Below are positions 54,939 through 63,880 of a stretch of 64,000 nt of DNA, piece after piece (position 1 is the first letter of the stretch; every line of letters begins with the position of its first letter). Location: NCBI GenBank assembly GCA_019187105.1, contig JABAQM010000001.1, positions 1,116,001 through 1,180,000 of the forward strand, read 5' to 3'. This DNA comes from Fimbriimonadaceae bacterium (GTDB lineage Bacteria > Armatimonadota > Fimbriimonadia > Fimbriimonadales > Fimbriimonadaceae). The notes beneath the pieces were generated by a model. The model saw only the letters and a program-made list of their open reading frames with translations. It was not told the DNA's origin and did not search any database. The position numbers were made by a program, and so were the translations under genes.

Positions 54939-56525
54939 CTACTTTACAGCGGTCACCCGAACCATGTCGACATAGGCCGTCATCTTTGAAACGGCAGTCG
55001 GTCCTTGCGCCTGAACCTTCAGACGGCAGTCGATCCTGCCATTCTGCGTGTTCAGGAAGCTGCCCGCAGCGATGTCGTTAACACTGAACGACTGCTGGCT
55101 CGTCGTCATCTGACCCTCACCAACTTTTACCCACTGGCTGTTGGTTTGATCCTTGAGGAAGACTTCGGCTCGCGCACCCGTGGTGAGGCTCACCGCGCCC
55201 TTCCATGACACGTTCAATTTTGTGACCGGCGAGAAGTTCGTCTCGTGCTGAACCGCAAGCTGCACGGTCGGTTTCATCTCAGAGCTTGCGCCCGGAGAGT
55301 TGATCGCCAGGAAAAGATTGCCGTCGGGATAACGGAGTTCCTTCTTGCCGCCAGAAACGAGCTGACCGACTTCGACCTTCACGTCGAGGATGGGAGTTCC
55401 TTCACCCTTCGCCTCGCTCGGGTCGAAGATGAACAGTCCGCGCTGCATGTCGGAAGCGACCACGGTCCTGCTTGGGAAGTTGGCAAAGACGCCCCAGTCG
55501 CCGACAAAGTCCTCGGGATTGCCGCTCGGGTAGGTGTCGAACCAGCCCGTTTCCTTGATGTTGTTCACGTCGCGGATGTCGTACACTCGCATGCCGGCAG
55601 AATAGGAAGCCAGCATCAGGAAGCCGTCCTGAACCCACGAGTTGTGGTCGATGACCGGCATGTTGTTCGAATAGACGCTCTTAATACTGGGACTGTTGAG
55701 GTTCTGGATATCGATAACCCACGTCGAAGCTGCACCGACCCGGTTATTAATCTCGTCGAACTCGTCGTTGATGTAGAGATACTTCCGGTCCGGGGACAGT
55801 GATGCACTATGGCAATATCCGCCGCTGACATAGAACAATCGGCCGAGCTGGACGATGTTGGCCGGATTGGTCACATCAAGAATGTATAGTCCGTTCTCGG
55901 CGCCGCAGATGAAGGCGATCTCTTTGCCGGCATGGACGCCCTCCGTCCAGTTCACGATGATTGAGTCGTGAACGTAACTGCCCGTCCAACGACCCTTATG
56001 GACGCCAGACGTAGGATTGCTGAAGTCGATGATAGCAAAGCCGATGTTTGATCCATTCGCATAGACCCGCTTGCTCGCCGGGTTTGCCTGAATCGTGTGA
56101 ATGGAGCTGAGATTCTGGCTGGTATAGGTTGAATGCAGCTTGAACTCGTTGTTGTCGATGTTACGAAGGTCAAGGATCTGGATGCCGCCGCCACCTTCGG
56201 TGGCCGCATAAGCAAAGTCACCCATGACGTAGGTCTCGTGCCACAACGAGTTCGGGCCGTTGACGTGCCCGACGATTCGGGCATTGTCGGGATCGGTGAT
56301 CTCGACGGCGCTGTTCCCGTTGCGAAGGCACATGATCGCGTACTCGCGACCTGACGGCGACGTGTAACCGTTGACGGCAGCACCTGACGAAGGATTGCCG
56401 CTAAATTGGCCGAGCGTGAACTGCTTGCAAAGACGGACACCCTGGCGCTGATAGGTTTGGCCAAATAACGAACCGCAAGCCGCAACAGCAGCCGCGAAGG
56501 CCATGAATTTTATGTATGATTTCAC
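54939..56525 (-). CDS. Choice-of-anchor B family secreted beta-propeller protein (paralogue)
   Basis: The 528-residue protein starts at GTG 56525 and has a signal peptide (FAAAVAACGSLFGQ). It is very like the preceding-described paralogue along its whole length, sharing for instance HDSI.VNWTEGVHAGKEI and GDFAYAATEGGGG, and ends in the same beta domain (AYVDMVRVTA). The pair clearly arose by tandem duplication. No ligand or enzyme role is evident; extracellular location is likely. Confidence 0.86.
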   Translation of the reverse strand: MKSYIKFMAFAAAVAACGSLFGQTYQRQGVRLCKQFTLGQFSGNPSSGAAVNGYTSPSGREYAIMCLRNGNSAVEITDPDNARIVGHVNGPNSLWHETYVMGDFAYAATEGGGGIQILDLRNIDNNEFKLHSTYTSQNLSSIHTIQANPASKRVYANGSNIGFAIIDFSNPTSGVHKGRWTGSYVHDSIIVNWTEGVHAGKEIAFICGAENGLYILDVTNPANIVQLGRLFYVSGGYCHSASLSPDRKYLYINDEFDEINNRVGAASTWVIDIQNLNSPSIKSVYSNNMPVIDHNSWVQDGFLMLASYSAGMRVYDIRDVNNIKETGWFDTYPSGNPEDFVGDWGVFANFPSRTVVASDMQRGLFIFDPSEAKGEGTPILDVKVEVGQLVSGGKKELRYPDGNLFLAINSPGASSEMKPTVQLAVQHETNFSPVTKLNVSWKGAVSLTTGARAEVFLKDQTNSQWVKVGEGQMTTSQQSFSVNDIAAGSFLNTQNGRIDCRLKVQAQGPTAVSKMTAYVDMVRVTAVK

Positions 56526-56685
56526 TGTCCGAAACTCCCTCTCTGTTCCGAGTATTTAGGTGACGCATGCGCACACGCAAAAAGTGCGGGCCTCCCCAAA
56601 AACCCTTGGATAAGCTTTAGTATAGGGGCGAATTCCGGATTTTGGTGGCCGATTTGAAATCCCAGCCTAGATACGACAACTTAAG

Positions 56686-57333
56686 CTAAGCGGCTTCCAA
56701 CAATGATGACCATCGGCCGGTGAAGATACGGTCAGGGTTGACAAATACCAGGCCGATGCGAAAGGGCTGGTCCAACACGCCGCTCGCACGGCACGACCTG
56801 ACTCGAGCCTCGACCTCCAGCGTAAGCGTCCCCATTCGCATTCGAACCGAGACTTTTTCGCCAAGCGGCAATTCGCGGCGCATCAACAGCCCAAGGCCGC
56901 TGGCGCTCTTGTCTTTGGGGTTGGCTTCAATCTCCGATTCGTCATGGATTACGACCACCTCGAAATCTTCCGCCGCAACCCTGCGTGATTCCAAACCAGG
57001 CGAGAATCGCAGGCTGCTATAAATCGCAAACGTCGCGGCCAATTCGGCCACCGCTACCTGCTGCTTTCCATCGACGCTATTAAAAACGAGATTGCGGGTG
57101 ACCTCGCCATCATCAAATTCGGCCAGCACGGCCTCAAACGTCGCATCAGAAGATCCGCCAAATATGTGGAAGCTGAACGGCTGACCGACGGCAAAGCTCT
57201 GGTGGTTATCGAACCGCACCCTCACTTGCTTTTGATTTAGGCTGATCACCCAACCGTTAAAAATGCGGGCATCGCTAAATCGCTGAAATCTCGTGCGACT
57301 GCCTATTAGCCGCTTCAGTGACTCCTTAGCCAT
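56686..57333 (-). CDS. PilZ-like domain protein
   Basis: The 215-residue soluble protein has a C-terminal PilZ-like pattern from about 125: a charged strand with IEANPKDKSASGLGLLM, in which DKSASGLG mirrors the D/NxSxxG c-di-GMP motif, then EKVSVRMRMGTLTLEVEARV. The canonical RxxxR that precedes this motif is not clear, so c-di-GMP binding is uncertain. The N-terminal half is another beta domain (NGWVISLNQKQVRVRFD). It lies 22 bp downstream of the tricorn-type protease on the same strand. Confidence 0.6.
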   Translation of the reverse strand: MAKESLKRLIGSRTRFQRFSDARIFNGWVISLNQKQVRVRFDNHQSFAVGQPFSFHIFGGSSDATFEAVLAEFDDGEVTRNLVFNSVDGKQQVAVAELAATFAIYSSLRFSPGLESRRVAAEDFEVVVIHDESEIEANPKDKSASGLGLLMRRELPLGEKVSVRMRMGTLTLEVEARVRSCRASGVLDQPFRIGLVFVNPDRIFTGRWSSLLEAA

Positions 57334-57355
57334 CTAGGGAATTGTCGGTTAGCCG

Positions 57356-60300
57356 CTACTTGATCTTCGCAAGCAATTCCTTCACCGCCCGTTCAAGCTG
57401 AACGTCTCGACCCGCCTGCCAGGCGTTTGGATCGAAACTGACCGCAACATCCGGTTTTCGTCCGTTTCTCTCCAAATTCTCGCCATCGATCGTGTACGCG
57501 CCGGAAGACGGCATACGGATTGACCCGCCGTCCCATAGTCTCAGGCTGCTCGTACCGATCACGCCACCGCCGGTTCGTTCACCAACGATGGGCCCCATCT
57601 TTAGTCGCCGGAAGCCCTCGGCGAAGATCTCCGCGTTGCTGAACGATTGGGAGTTGATGAGGAGAATCGATGGCATCTGCAAGGTGTCTCCTCGAAAGAT
57701 GTCTTCGCTGACGCGCAGTTCAAACGAACTGCGGGTGTTCCGAATCAGCCACGGCTGGCGAAGCATGGTTGCAAGAATCTGGTGAGCCGTGTTTCCGCCT
57801 CCATTGAAGCGGACATCGATCACCGCACCTTGCTTGCCCGCAGCCAGGGCCCGAATCTCACGCAAGAAGCGTTGGGTACTGGTCTGTTCCATACCGCGGA
57901 TATGGAAGTACGCGAGCTTGCCTGAGCTCAGCGAATCGACTTGCCTGCGCTGCCAAGCAACCCAGTTCTCATAACTCCGACTGCCGCTACTGCCGGTCGA
58001 ATCTGGCTTGACGTCGATGGTCTGTTCGAGGCCGTTGCGCTCGATCATCAGACGAACTCGCTTGCCCGCCTTCTGGTTGAGAGCCGCCCCCCAGGTCGTG
58101 TCCCTTCCCACCATCCGTCCATCCACGATCTTGACGACGTCACCCGCCTGCAGTTTGGATTGCGGGTGATCCGCCGGAGAATCCGGTTCGATGCTGGCCA
58201 CAACATAGCGCCCTTTTTCTAACTCCGCAGCATCGAATTCAATCCCGACAATGCCGGTCGAATCCGCCTGGCCCGTGCGAGCTTCCGTCGGAGGGCTCGA
58301 ACCCAGGTGGGACGAATCAAGCTCCTCCATCATCTCCCCCATGAGCCGATAGAACTCGCGCCGATCAAAGCAATGGAGCAGGAGCGGCTCGTAGCGGTTT
58401 CGAACCGCCCGCCAGTCCACCCCGTGAAACTTGGGATCGTAATAACGCCGGTCCATCGCCCACCAGATTTCTTCAAACAGAGCCTTCTCCTCTTCGCGAA
58501 GATTGATCGTGTACTGGGCATTGAAAGAGATCGCCTGCGGCGATACCTGGCTCACTTGCGAAGACATCAGCTTCCCCGAATTCAGGAAGTAGATCTTCTG
58601 GCCGACGTTGCCGGGTTTCATGTCCGTCACCACTCCGGTAATCGCCGTGATCGGACTCGTTGCCCCGGTCGACAGATTCACGGAATTCACTTGGCCCGCA
58701 AGGTTGACCCAGATCGATTTCGAATCCGGCATCGCGTAAGCTCCGAAAGACTCCCGCGCGAACCTGCGCACGCGCTGTTCGATGCCAGCCTGCTGGACCA
58801 CGACCGCAGGAAGGTTGCCGACACCTTCCGCCTTTTTGGGCTCGTCGATGCGATCGAGGTCGTCCTCGGAGAAGGTGATCTCGGACGGCACGAGATCGAC
58901 GACAAACAGCTCGCTCTCACCATAATCGGACGCCGAGTAGTAAATCGACTTGGCATTCGGCAGGAACTTCGGGGCGCCACTGACGCCCCTCGCGGTTCGC
59001 GCTACTTCGTGGCTCTTCCCCGTCGCAATCTCGCTGACAATAATCGCCGAGCCCCGATCCAGGGGAGAGTCGTAAACTACCCATTTCGAGTCCGGCGACC
59101 ATGAGAACATTGCCTGGCCTCCAATACCGTCGCCGAAGAGACCCTTCGCGACAACCTTCTTGTCCCCGCCGGCGATGGGCGTGACGACGATTTCGGCATC
59201 CCCGCGATGAAGCGCCAGCCATTTGCCATCCGGGCTTGGAACGGGCGAGCTGAGGTCCTTTAGGTCGGTAACCAGCAAACGTTCGGCGCCGTCGATCGAA
59301 ACCGCATAAATCTCTCGCTTCACATTGCGACCGGTGACGAATCCGATGGTCTTCGCATCGATCCAAAACGGCTGATCATCCCTCGCCGGGTGAGTGGTCA
59401 AACGCCGCGTGGTTCCACCCTTTTCCGGGATGACGAAGATGTCGCCACGCAGGGAAAGGGCAATGCGCTTGCCGTCTGGGGCGACAGCGTAATCGCTCAC
59501 CCCGGTCGTAAGGGCGACGTCCGAGTCGGGATTGTTGCGCTGGTCTTGCGGCACCGATACCTTTAGAACCTCTGGCTGTTTTCCGGTTCGGAGAACGACG
59601 ACCTCAGATCCCAGCTCGTAGGCGATCACGCCACCGTCTTGGGACGCCGACAAGCTGTTGACCAGACCTTCGGTGTGGCGAGTGAGCGGTTTCGCGCCCT
59701 TTCCATCGCCGTTCATCCTCCACACATTGGTCGTTCCCGTCCGATTGGAAAGGAAGATGAGGTCCCCGTTGGACAGCCACATTGGAAAGAAGTCGAAGCT
59801 TTCGTTGTCGGTCAGGCGCCTGTGGCTCTTCAACGGCGATGAATTGTCGGCGAGCCAGATGTCGCCGGTGTCGCTTCCTTGCTGGCGAGGGTTCAAGGCA
59901 TTCGAGGGCCGACCTCCCAGAACGTATGCCACGAAACGGCCATCGGGCGAAACGGTCGGGTGGTATTCGCCCTCGAATGGGTGGCCCGTCAAGCGGATCA
60001 GGTCGCCGCCCGCGCTGGCCACCTTGAAGATGTCTCGTCGGCCCCAGGCATTCGTCTGGCCATAGATCCACCTGCCATCTGGCGAGATCGAGTGGGGAGT
60101 GTCCGTGGAGCTCCAATCCGTGATCCGTGCGAGCCCGCCGCCCTCAGCGTTTATGCGGAAGAGGTCGCTATTGCCGTATCGCTCGCTCGCGAAAATGATC
60201 GAACGTCCGTCGCGCGTCCAGAGCGGAGCGTAATCGGTCGCCGGATGCACGGTGAGCCTCTCCGCCCGCCCGCCATCGACCGAGGTCACCCAAATGTCAC

Positions 60301-60427
60301 CCTGCCAGGAGAAGGCGATCCGATCGCCGGTGGGTGAAACCGCGGGGTTGGACATTCGCTTGATGGGATCTCCGCCGGACGTACCGGCGGCGAAAAGGGC
60401 GAGAGATAAGACGATCGAACCCGACAT
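57356..60427 (-). CDS. Tricorn-type S41 protease with WD40/PD40 propeller
   Basis: The 1023-residue protein starts with a signal peptide (IVLSLALFAAGTSGG). Residues 25-640 carry PD40 propeller repeats (NPAVSPTGDRIAFSWQGDIW, YHPTVSPDGRFVAYVLGG, PFWIDAKTIGFVTG). A PDZ domain lies near 750-830 (VVASIEPDSPADHPQSKL), followed by the S41 core: AVIDVRFNGGG near 889-899, and the nucleophile Ser in LLINSQSFSNAEIFAEGF near 935-952. Tricorn-like enzymes degrade peptides. Here it is presumably periplasmic or surface exposed. Length and domain order are normal for tricorn homologues. Confidence 0.9.
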   Translation of the reverse strand: MSGSIVLSLALFAAGTSGGDPIKRMSNPAVSPTGDRIAFSWQGDIWVTSVDGGRAERLTVHPATDYAPLWTRDGRSIIFASERYGNSDLFRINAEGGGLARITDWSSTDTPHSISPDGRWIYGQTNAWGRRDIFKVASAGGDLIRLTGHPFEGEYHPTVSPDGRFVAYVLGGRPSNALNPRQQGSDTGDIWLADNSSPLKSHRRLTDNESFDFFPMWLSNGDLIFLSNRTGTTNVWRMNGDGKGAKPLTRHTEGLVNSLSASQDGGVIAYELGSEVVVLRTGKQPEVLKVSVPQDQRNNPDSDVALTTGVSDYAVAPDGKRIALSLRGDIFVIPEKGGTTRRLTTHPARDDQPFWIDAKTIGFVTGRNVKREIYAVSIDGAERLLVTDLKDLSSPVPSPDGKWLALHRGDAEIVVTPIAGGDKKVVAKGLFGDGIGGQAMFSWSPDSKWVVYDSPLDRGSAIIVSEIATGKSHEVARTARGVSGAPKFLPNAKSIYYSASDYGESELFVVDLVPSEITFSEDDLDRIDEPKKAEGVGNLPAVVVQQAGIEQRVRRFARESFGAYAMPDSKSIWVNLAGQVNSVNLSTGATSPITAITGVVTDMKPGNVGQKIYFLNSGKLMSSQVSQVSPQAISFNAQYTINLREEEKALFEEIWWAMDRRYYDPKFHGVDWRAVRNRYEPLLLHCFDRREFYRLMGEMMEELDSSHLGSSPPTEARTGQADSTGIVGIEFDAAELEKGRYVVASIEPDSPADHPQSKLQAGDVVKIVDGRMVGRDTTWGAALNQKAGKRVRLMIERNGLEQTIDVKPDSTGSSGSRSYENWVAWQRRQVDSLSSGKLAYFHIRGMEQTSTQRFLREIRALAAGKQGAVIDVRFNGGGNTAHQILATMLRQPWLIRNTRSSFELRVSEDIFRGDTLQMPSILLINSQSFSNAEIFAEGFRRLKMGPIVGERTGGGVIGTSSLRLWDGGSIRMPSSGAYTIDGENLERNGRKPDVAVSFDPNAWQAGRDVQLERAVKELLAKIK

Positions 60428-60493
60428 AGGCCAGATTATCCATCACGGCAGGGCCGAGGTGGCAGGCCTCAAATGCTAAACTAATCGCAGCGC

Positions 60494-60569
60494 GCCCTCG
60501 TAGCTCAGAGGATAGAGCGCCTCCGTCCTAAGGAGGGCGTCGGGGGTTCGAGTCCCTCCGAGGGCGCCA
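60494..60569 (+). tRNA. tRNA-Arg (anticodon CCT)
   Basis: A 76-nt cloverleaf including encoded CCA: acceptor GCCCTCG (60494-60500) pairs with CGAGGGC (60559-60565); D arm GCTC..GAGC; anticodon stem CCTCC/GGAGG around loop GTCCTAA, anticodon CCT; T arm GGGGG TTCGAGT CCCTC. It reads AGG codons. It lies between minus-strand genes. Confidence 0.97.
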
Positions 60570-60620
60570 ACCGCAATCTGGAACAATCCTCCGGGGAGGT
60601 CCAGAAGTTCATCACACGAA

Positions 60621-61373
60621 TCATTCGCCAAAAAGCATTCTTTGGCGGTGATGCTCATCCGAGCGTTCCCATATCCGCTTCACGTGAGTGGCGGTCAAGG
60701 GCTTGGGGTCCTTCATACAGGATCGCGCCGCAACCAGCATTCGCGCGGCCTTGTCTTGCATCATTGTCGCGCTCCAAACCTCTGCAGGGTTTCTGCCGAG
60801 CGCGATTAGACCATGGTTTGCCAGCCAAATCGTCTTTGGCCAGCCGTTCCACTTCTCTCGGTATCGCAAGACAGCATCGCGAATGGCGGATGCCAGCGGC
60901 AAGCCGGGATCGACATACGGCACCCAACAAGCGGCCGGACCGCAGCACACCACTTCATCCGGAAAGAACCGCTGGCCCGCCCAGATCGCAGCGTCTTGGT
61001 CATAGAGGACCGGCATCAGCGATTCCGGGTGGGTGTGGGCGACCACGTGGACGCCGTCGAGCGTCAGGAGCCAGGCATGCATAAAGGTTTCGACGCTGGG
61101 CAGCGGCGCCGCCGGGTCCACGCGGCTGGCTTCCAGCACGCCACGGATAGCCCCGTCCTCCAGCGATGATCCAATCGGTTCGAGGAGAGGGTCAAAGGCC
61201 ACTTCGACAAAGTTTTCGGCCGAGCAAGCTTCCAACGACTTACCGCTCGCTTTGACCCAGAACGTCTGCTCCGTCGACCTAGCAGAGGTGTTGCCTTCCG
61301 CGAGTATCGCAAGGCGACGATCTGGCTCGCCCAACCGCCGTGAGAGATCGACCAGCGCTTCGATACCACTCAT
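60621..61373 (-). CDS. Class II aldolase/adducin-family protein, rhamnulose-1-phosphate aldolase-like
   Basis: The ATG at 61373 overlaps the LutC-like stop (ATGA); the 250-residue protein matches class II aldolase size. LAEGNTSAR near 24-32 is the phosphate-binding region, HTHPES near 110-115 carries two zinc His ligands and NHGLIALG near 177-184 the third. In the context of a rhamnulokinase-like and lactate-oxidation genes, cleavage of L-rhamnulose 1-phosphate to DHAP and L-lactaldehyde is the best guess; L-fuculose-1-phosphate would be a chemical relative. It is the last gene of the operon. Confidence 0.82.
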   Translation of the reverse strand: MSGIEALVDLSRRLGEPDRRLAILAEGNTSARSTEQTFWVKASGKSLEACSAENFVEVAFDPLLEPIGSSLEDGAIRGVLEASRVDPAAPLPSVETFMHAWLLTLDGVHVVAHTHPESLMPVLYDQDAAIWAGQRFFPDEVVCCGPAACWVPYVDPGLPLASAIRDAVLRYREKWNGWPKTIWLANHGLIALGRNPAEVWSATMMQDKAARMLVAARSCMKDPKPLTATHVKRIWERSDEHHRQRMLFGE

Positions 61374-61903
61374 TCGTCTAGCACCACCAACCATAGCTCG
61401 CGTGGGCCATGCACGCCACGTACCAAAATGCCCTCGATATCTGCCGTGCGGCTCGATCCGGATATCAGCACCGAGGTTCGCTCGGGGATTCCCGCCATTC
61501 CTTCCTGAAACGAACCGACCAATGCGCTTGGCCGGCAAATGGCGAGGTGGATCGGTGGCGCCAGCGAATTCAGCCTTCTCCGGCCAGGCTGGTTGCCGAT
61601 TAAGAGCGAGCCCGTCTCCGCGATGGCGATGTCAACACCGGTTACCCCGATATCGGCCGTCCAAGGATCCTCCATTCGTTCGACATGGGATGGCAACCAT
61701 TGGGCCACGTCATCGTCGGCAACAGCACAGGGGGGCCATTTGACGTCGGCAAGACCCTCGATCCAGACACCACCGAGGGCCTCGAAGCCGGATCGGAAAG
61801 CGGCCCAGTCGGCGTCGAATTCGGGACCGGGAGCAGCGACGGAAGGCTCCGGATTGCGCTCGGCTGCACGCAGCCGTTCGAGAATCCAGCTTCTATCGCT
61901 CAC
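61370..61903 (-). CDS. LutC/LldG-like LUD-domain protein
   Basis: The GTG at 61903 overlaps the end of the LutB-like gene by 11 bp and gives 177 residues, close to LutC. The LUD-domain motif IAETGSLLI appears near 115-123 with ADIGVTGVDIA just before it, followed by AICRPSALVGSFQEGM and GSSRTADIEGILVRGVHGPRE. LutC is the third component of the iron-sulphur L-lactate oxidation complex. The frame upstream of 61903 is out of context inside the LutB gene. Confidence 0.85.
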   Translation of the reverse strand: MSDRSWILERLRAAERNPEPSVAAPGPEFDADWAAFRSGFEALGGVWIEGLADVKWPPCAVADDDVAQWLPSHVERMEDPWTADIGVTGVDIAIAETGSLLIGNQPGRRRLNSLAPPIHLAICRPSALVGSFQEGMAGIPERTSVLISGSSRTADIEGILVRGVHGPRELWLVVLDE

Positions 61904-63200
61904 GCCACCACTCCCTGAAGTCGAATCTCTCGTCGGGAAGGGATCGATCGACGGACCACGCTGCCAGCCACGGGTTCGGTACGTGTCGGCCGGCGGCGGA
62001 CGCCTGCATCGCCATTCGCCAAAGCTGCGGCGAGCGGGCGAGGCGGGAATAGGCCTGCCAAGGAGGGTCTCCGGCTTGGGGTTGCGCCTCGCCACGGAGG
62101 GCGAGCAGCATGTCCGGGATCGGAATCCCAACTGGGCAAACCTCTTCACAGGCGCCGCAAAGCGACGATGCCTTAGGCAAGTCCGACATCTTGTCCAGCC
62201 CTTCGAGCAGGGGCGCGAGAACCGCGCCGATAGGGCCCGAATAGACGTGGCCATAGGCATGTCCGCTGGCCTGCCGATACACCGGGCACACATTCAGGCA
62301 GGCGCCGCATCGGATGCAGCGCAACACCGCGCGATGCTCGCCCTGGTAAATCCGGCTTCGGCCGTTGTCGAGCAGGATCACATGGACCTCCTCCGGGCCG
62401 TCGATCTCGTCGGCCCTCCTCGGACCCGCGATGAAGTGGACGTAGGTAGTGATCGTCTGCCGGGTCGCGGACCGGGCGAGCCAGCGCAGCATGGTGGCTA
62501 GCTCGCTCTCGGTCGCCAGCACCTTTTCGATACCGACGAGGGCAATATGCGTTTTCGGTGCCGTTGTCGACAACCGGTTGTTGCCTTCGTTTTCAACCAG
62601 CACGATTCGCCCCGTCTCGGCGACGACAAAATTGGCGCCACTGATGCCGATTTCAGCGTTTCTGAATTTGCTGCGCAGGTGTGACCGGGCTTGCGCCGCC
62701 AGCTGTTCCGGATCCGTCGTCGTGGGTCCCAGGCCCGCTCTCGCAAAGGCTGTCGAGACGTCGTACCGGTTCTTGTGAATGATCGGGGCGACGATGTGGC
62801 TCGGCGTGTCGCCGTCGAGTTGGACCACGAACTCCCCGAGGTCGGTCTCCACGACGTCGTAGCCATGCTCTTCCAAGATCGCATTGAGGTGGATTTCCTC
62901 GGTAGCCATCGACTTCGCCTTGACGATCGTCGCTCCATCCGCGGCCCTCGTCCGGCAGATGGCAAGGATCGTGCTCCGCGCCACCTCCGCGTCCCTGCAC
63001 CAATGAACGTGGCATCCGCGTGCTTGCGCATTGGATTCGAACTGCTCGAGCAGTTCCGGAAGTCGCTCGAGGACAGCGGCCTTGATTCTTGCCGCTGGTT
63101 TGTCGATGGCTGGATCGCGAACCACCACGTTGCGCGCTGCCCGGCGCACCGACTGGGTCGTCGTCAACTGGATGTTCGAGGCGAACTGTTCTACCCTCAT
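61893..63200 (-). CDS. LutB/LldF-like iron-sulphur protein
   Basis: The 435-residue protein has the LUD fold in its first 290 residues (IVKAKSMATEEIHLN, ISGANFVVAETGRIVLVENEGNNRL) and two 4Fe-4S clusters near 293-303 and 343-352: CIRCGACLNVCPVY and CGACEEVCPVG. This is the full LutB layout, about 40 residues shorter than the longest members. It oxidises L-lactate together with LutA and LutC and passes electrons to the chain. It overlaps the LutA-like gene by ATGA. Confidence 0.92.
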   Translation of the reverse strand: MRVEQFASNIQLTTTQSVRRAARNVVVRDPAIDKPAARIKAAVLERLPELLEQFESNAQARGCHVHWCRDAEVARSTILAICRTRAADGATIVKAKSMATEEIHLNAILEEHGYDVVETDLGEFVVQLDGDTPSHIVAPIIHKNRYDVSTAFARAGLGPTTTDPEQLAAQARSHLRSKFRNAEIGISGANFVVAETGRIVLVENEGNNRLSTTAPKTHIALVGIEKVLATESELATMLRWLARSATRQTITTYVHFIAGPRRADEIDGPEEVHVILLDNGRSRIYQGEHRAVLRCIRCGACLNVCPVYRQASGHAYGHVYSGPIGAVLAPLLEGLDKMSDLPKASSLCGACEEVCPVGIPIPDMLLALRGEAQPQAGDPPWQAYSRLARSPQLWRMAMQASAAGRHVPNPWLAAWSVDRSLPDERFDFREWWRER

Positions 63201-63880
63201 GCCAGGTGCTCCTTGAGAAAGGTCGCAATATGCATGACGGGCCGCTTATCGGCAAGGCCGTTCAAGTGCATGAGGCAGCCCAGATCGGTCGTGACGATGG
63301 CGTCCGCGTTCGCTTCGGTGAGATTCGCGAGCTTTTCACGGCCAATTCCGGCACTTACGGTCGGGTGGTTGATACTGAACGCGCCACCGAACCCACAGCA
63401 CTGCTCCGAATCCGCGACCGGGACCACCACCACGCCGGGGATCCGCATTAGCAGTTCCTGCAACGCGTCGGGCCGTGACAGCTGGCGCGAGTGGCAGGAG
63501 CGGTGGATGGCGACGCGCGTTCCAACCTCGGACTTCAGCGACGGCAATCCAGATTCCAACAGGAACCCAGATAGTTCATATACCTTATGGTGCGGCGCCC
63601 TATCCTTCAACAGCAGATGGTATCCGTGCCCGCACATGGCGGCACAGGAACCGCTCGGGGTTACCACCGGGATCGTCGGATCGAATGTGGCCGCCCACTG
63701 TTCGGCGATCTCAACCGCAGCCTTGCGGTCCCCAGCATTGAAGGGCGGTTGCCCACAGCAAGTCTGGTCATTCGGTAACCGAACGGTGTGGCCGGCTGCC
63801 TCGAGCACGTAGACGGTGTCGCGGGCTACCTCGCCGTAGAACGAGTCAGCGAGGCATGTGATCATCAGCTGGACGGTCAT
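63197..63880 (-). CDS. LutA/LldE-like cysteine-rich protein
   Basis: The ATG at 63880 overlaps the kinase stop (ATGA), so it is chosen over 63889. The 227-residue protein carries two CCG domains: DQTCCGQPPFNAG near 40-52 and EQCCGFGGAFSI near 159-170, each with its upstream Cys (SGSCAAMCG, HRSCHSR). LutA is the third part of the lactate oxidation complex. Confidence 0.92.
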   Translation of the reverse strand: MTVQLMITCLADSFYGEVARDTVYVLEAAGHTVRLPNDQTCCGQPPFNAGDRKAAVEIAEQWAATFDPTIPVVTPSGSCAAMCGHGYHLLLKDRAPHHKVYELSGFLLESGLPSLKSEVGTRVAIHRSCHSRQLSRPDALQELLMRIPGVVVVPVADSEQCCGFGGAFSINHPTVSAGIGREKLANLTEANADAIVTTDLGCLMHLNGLADKRPVMHIATFLKEHLA

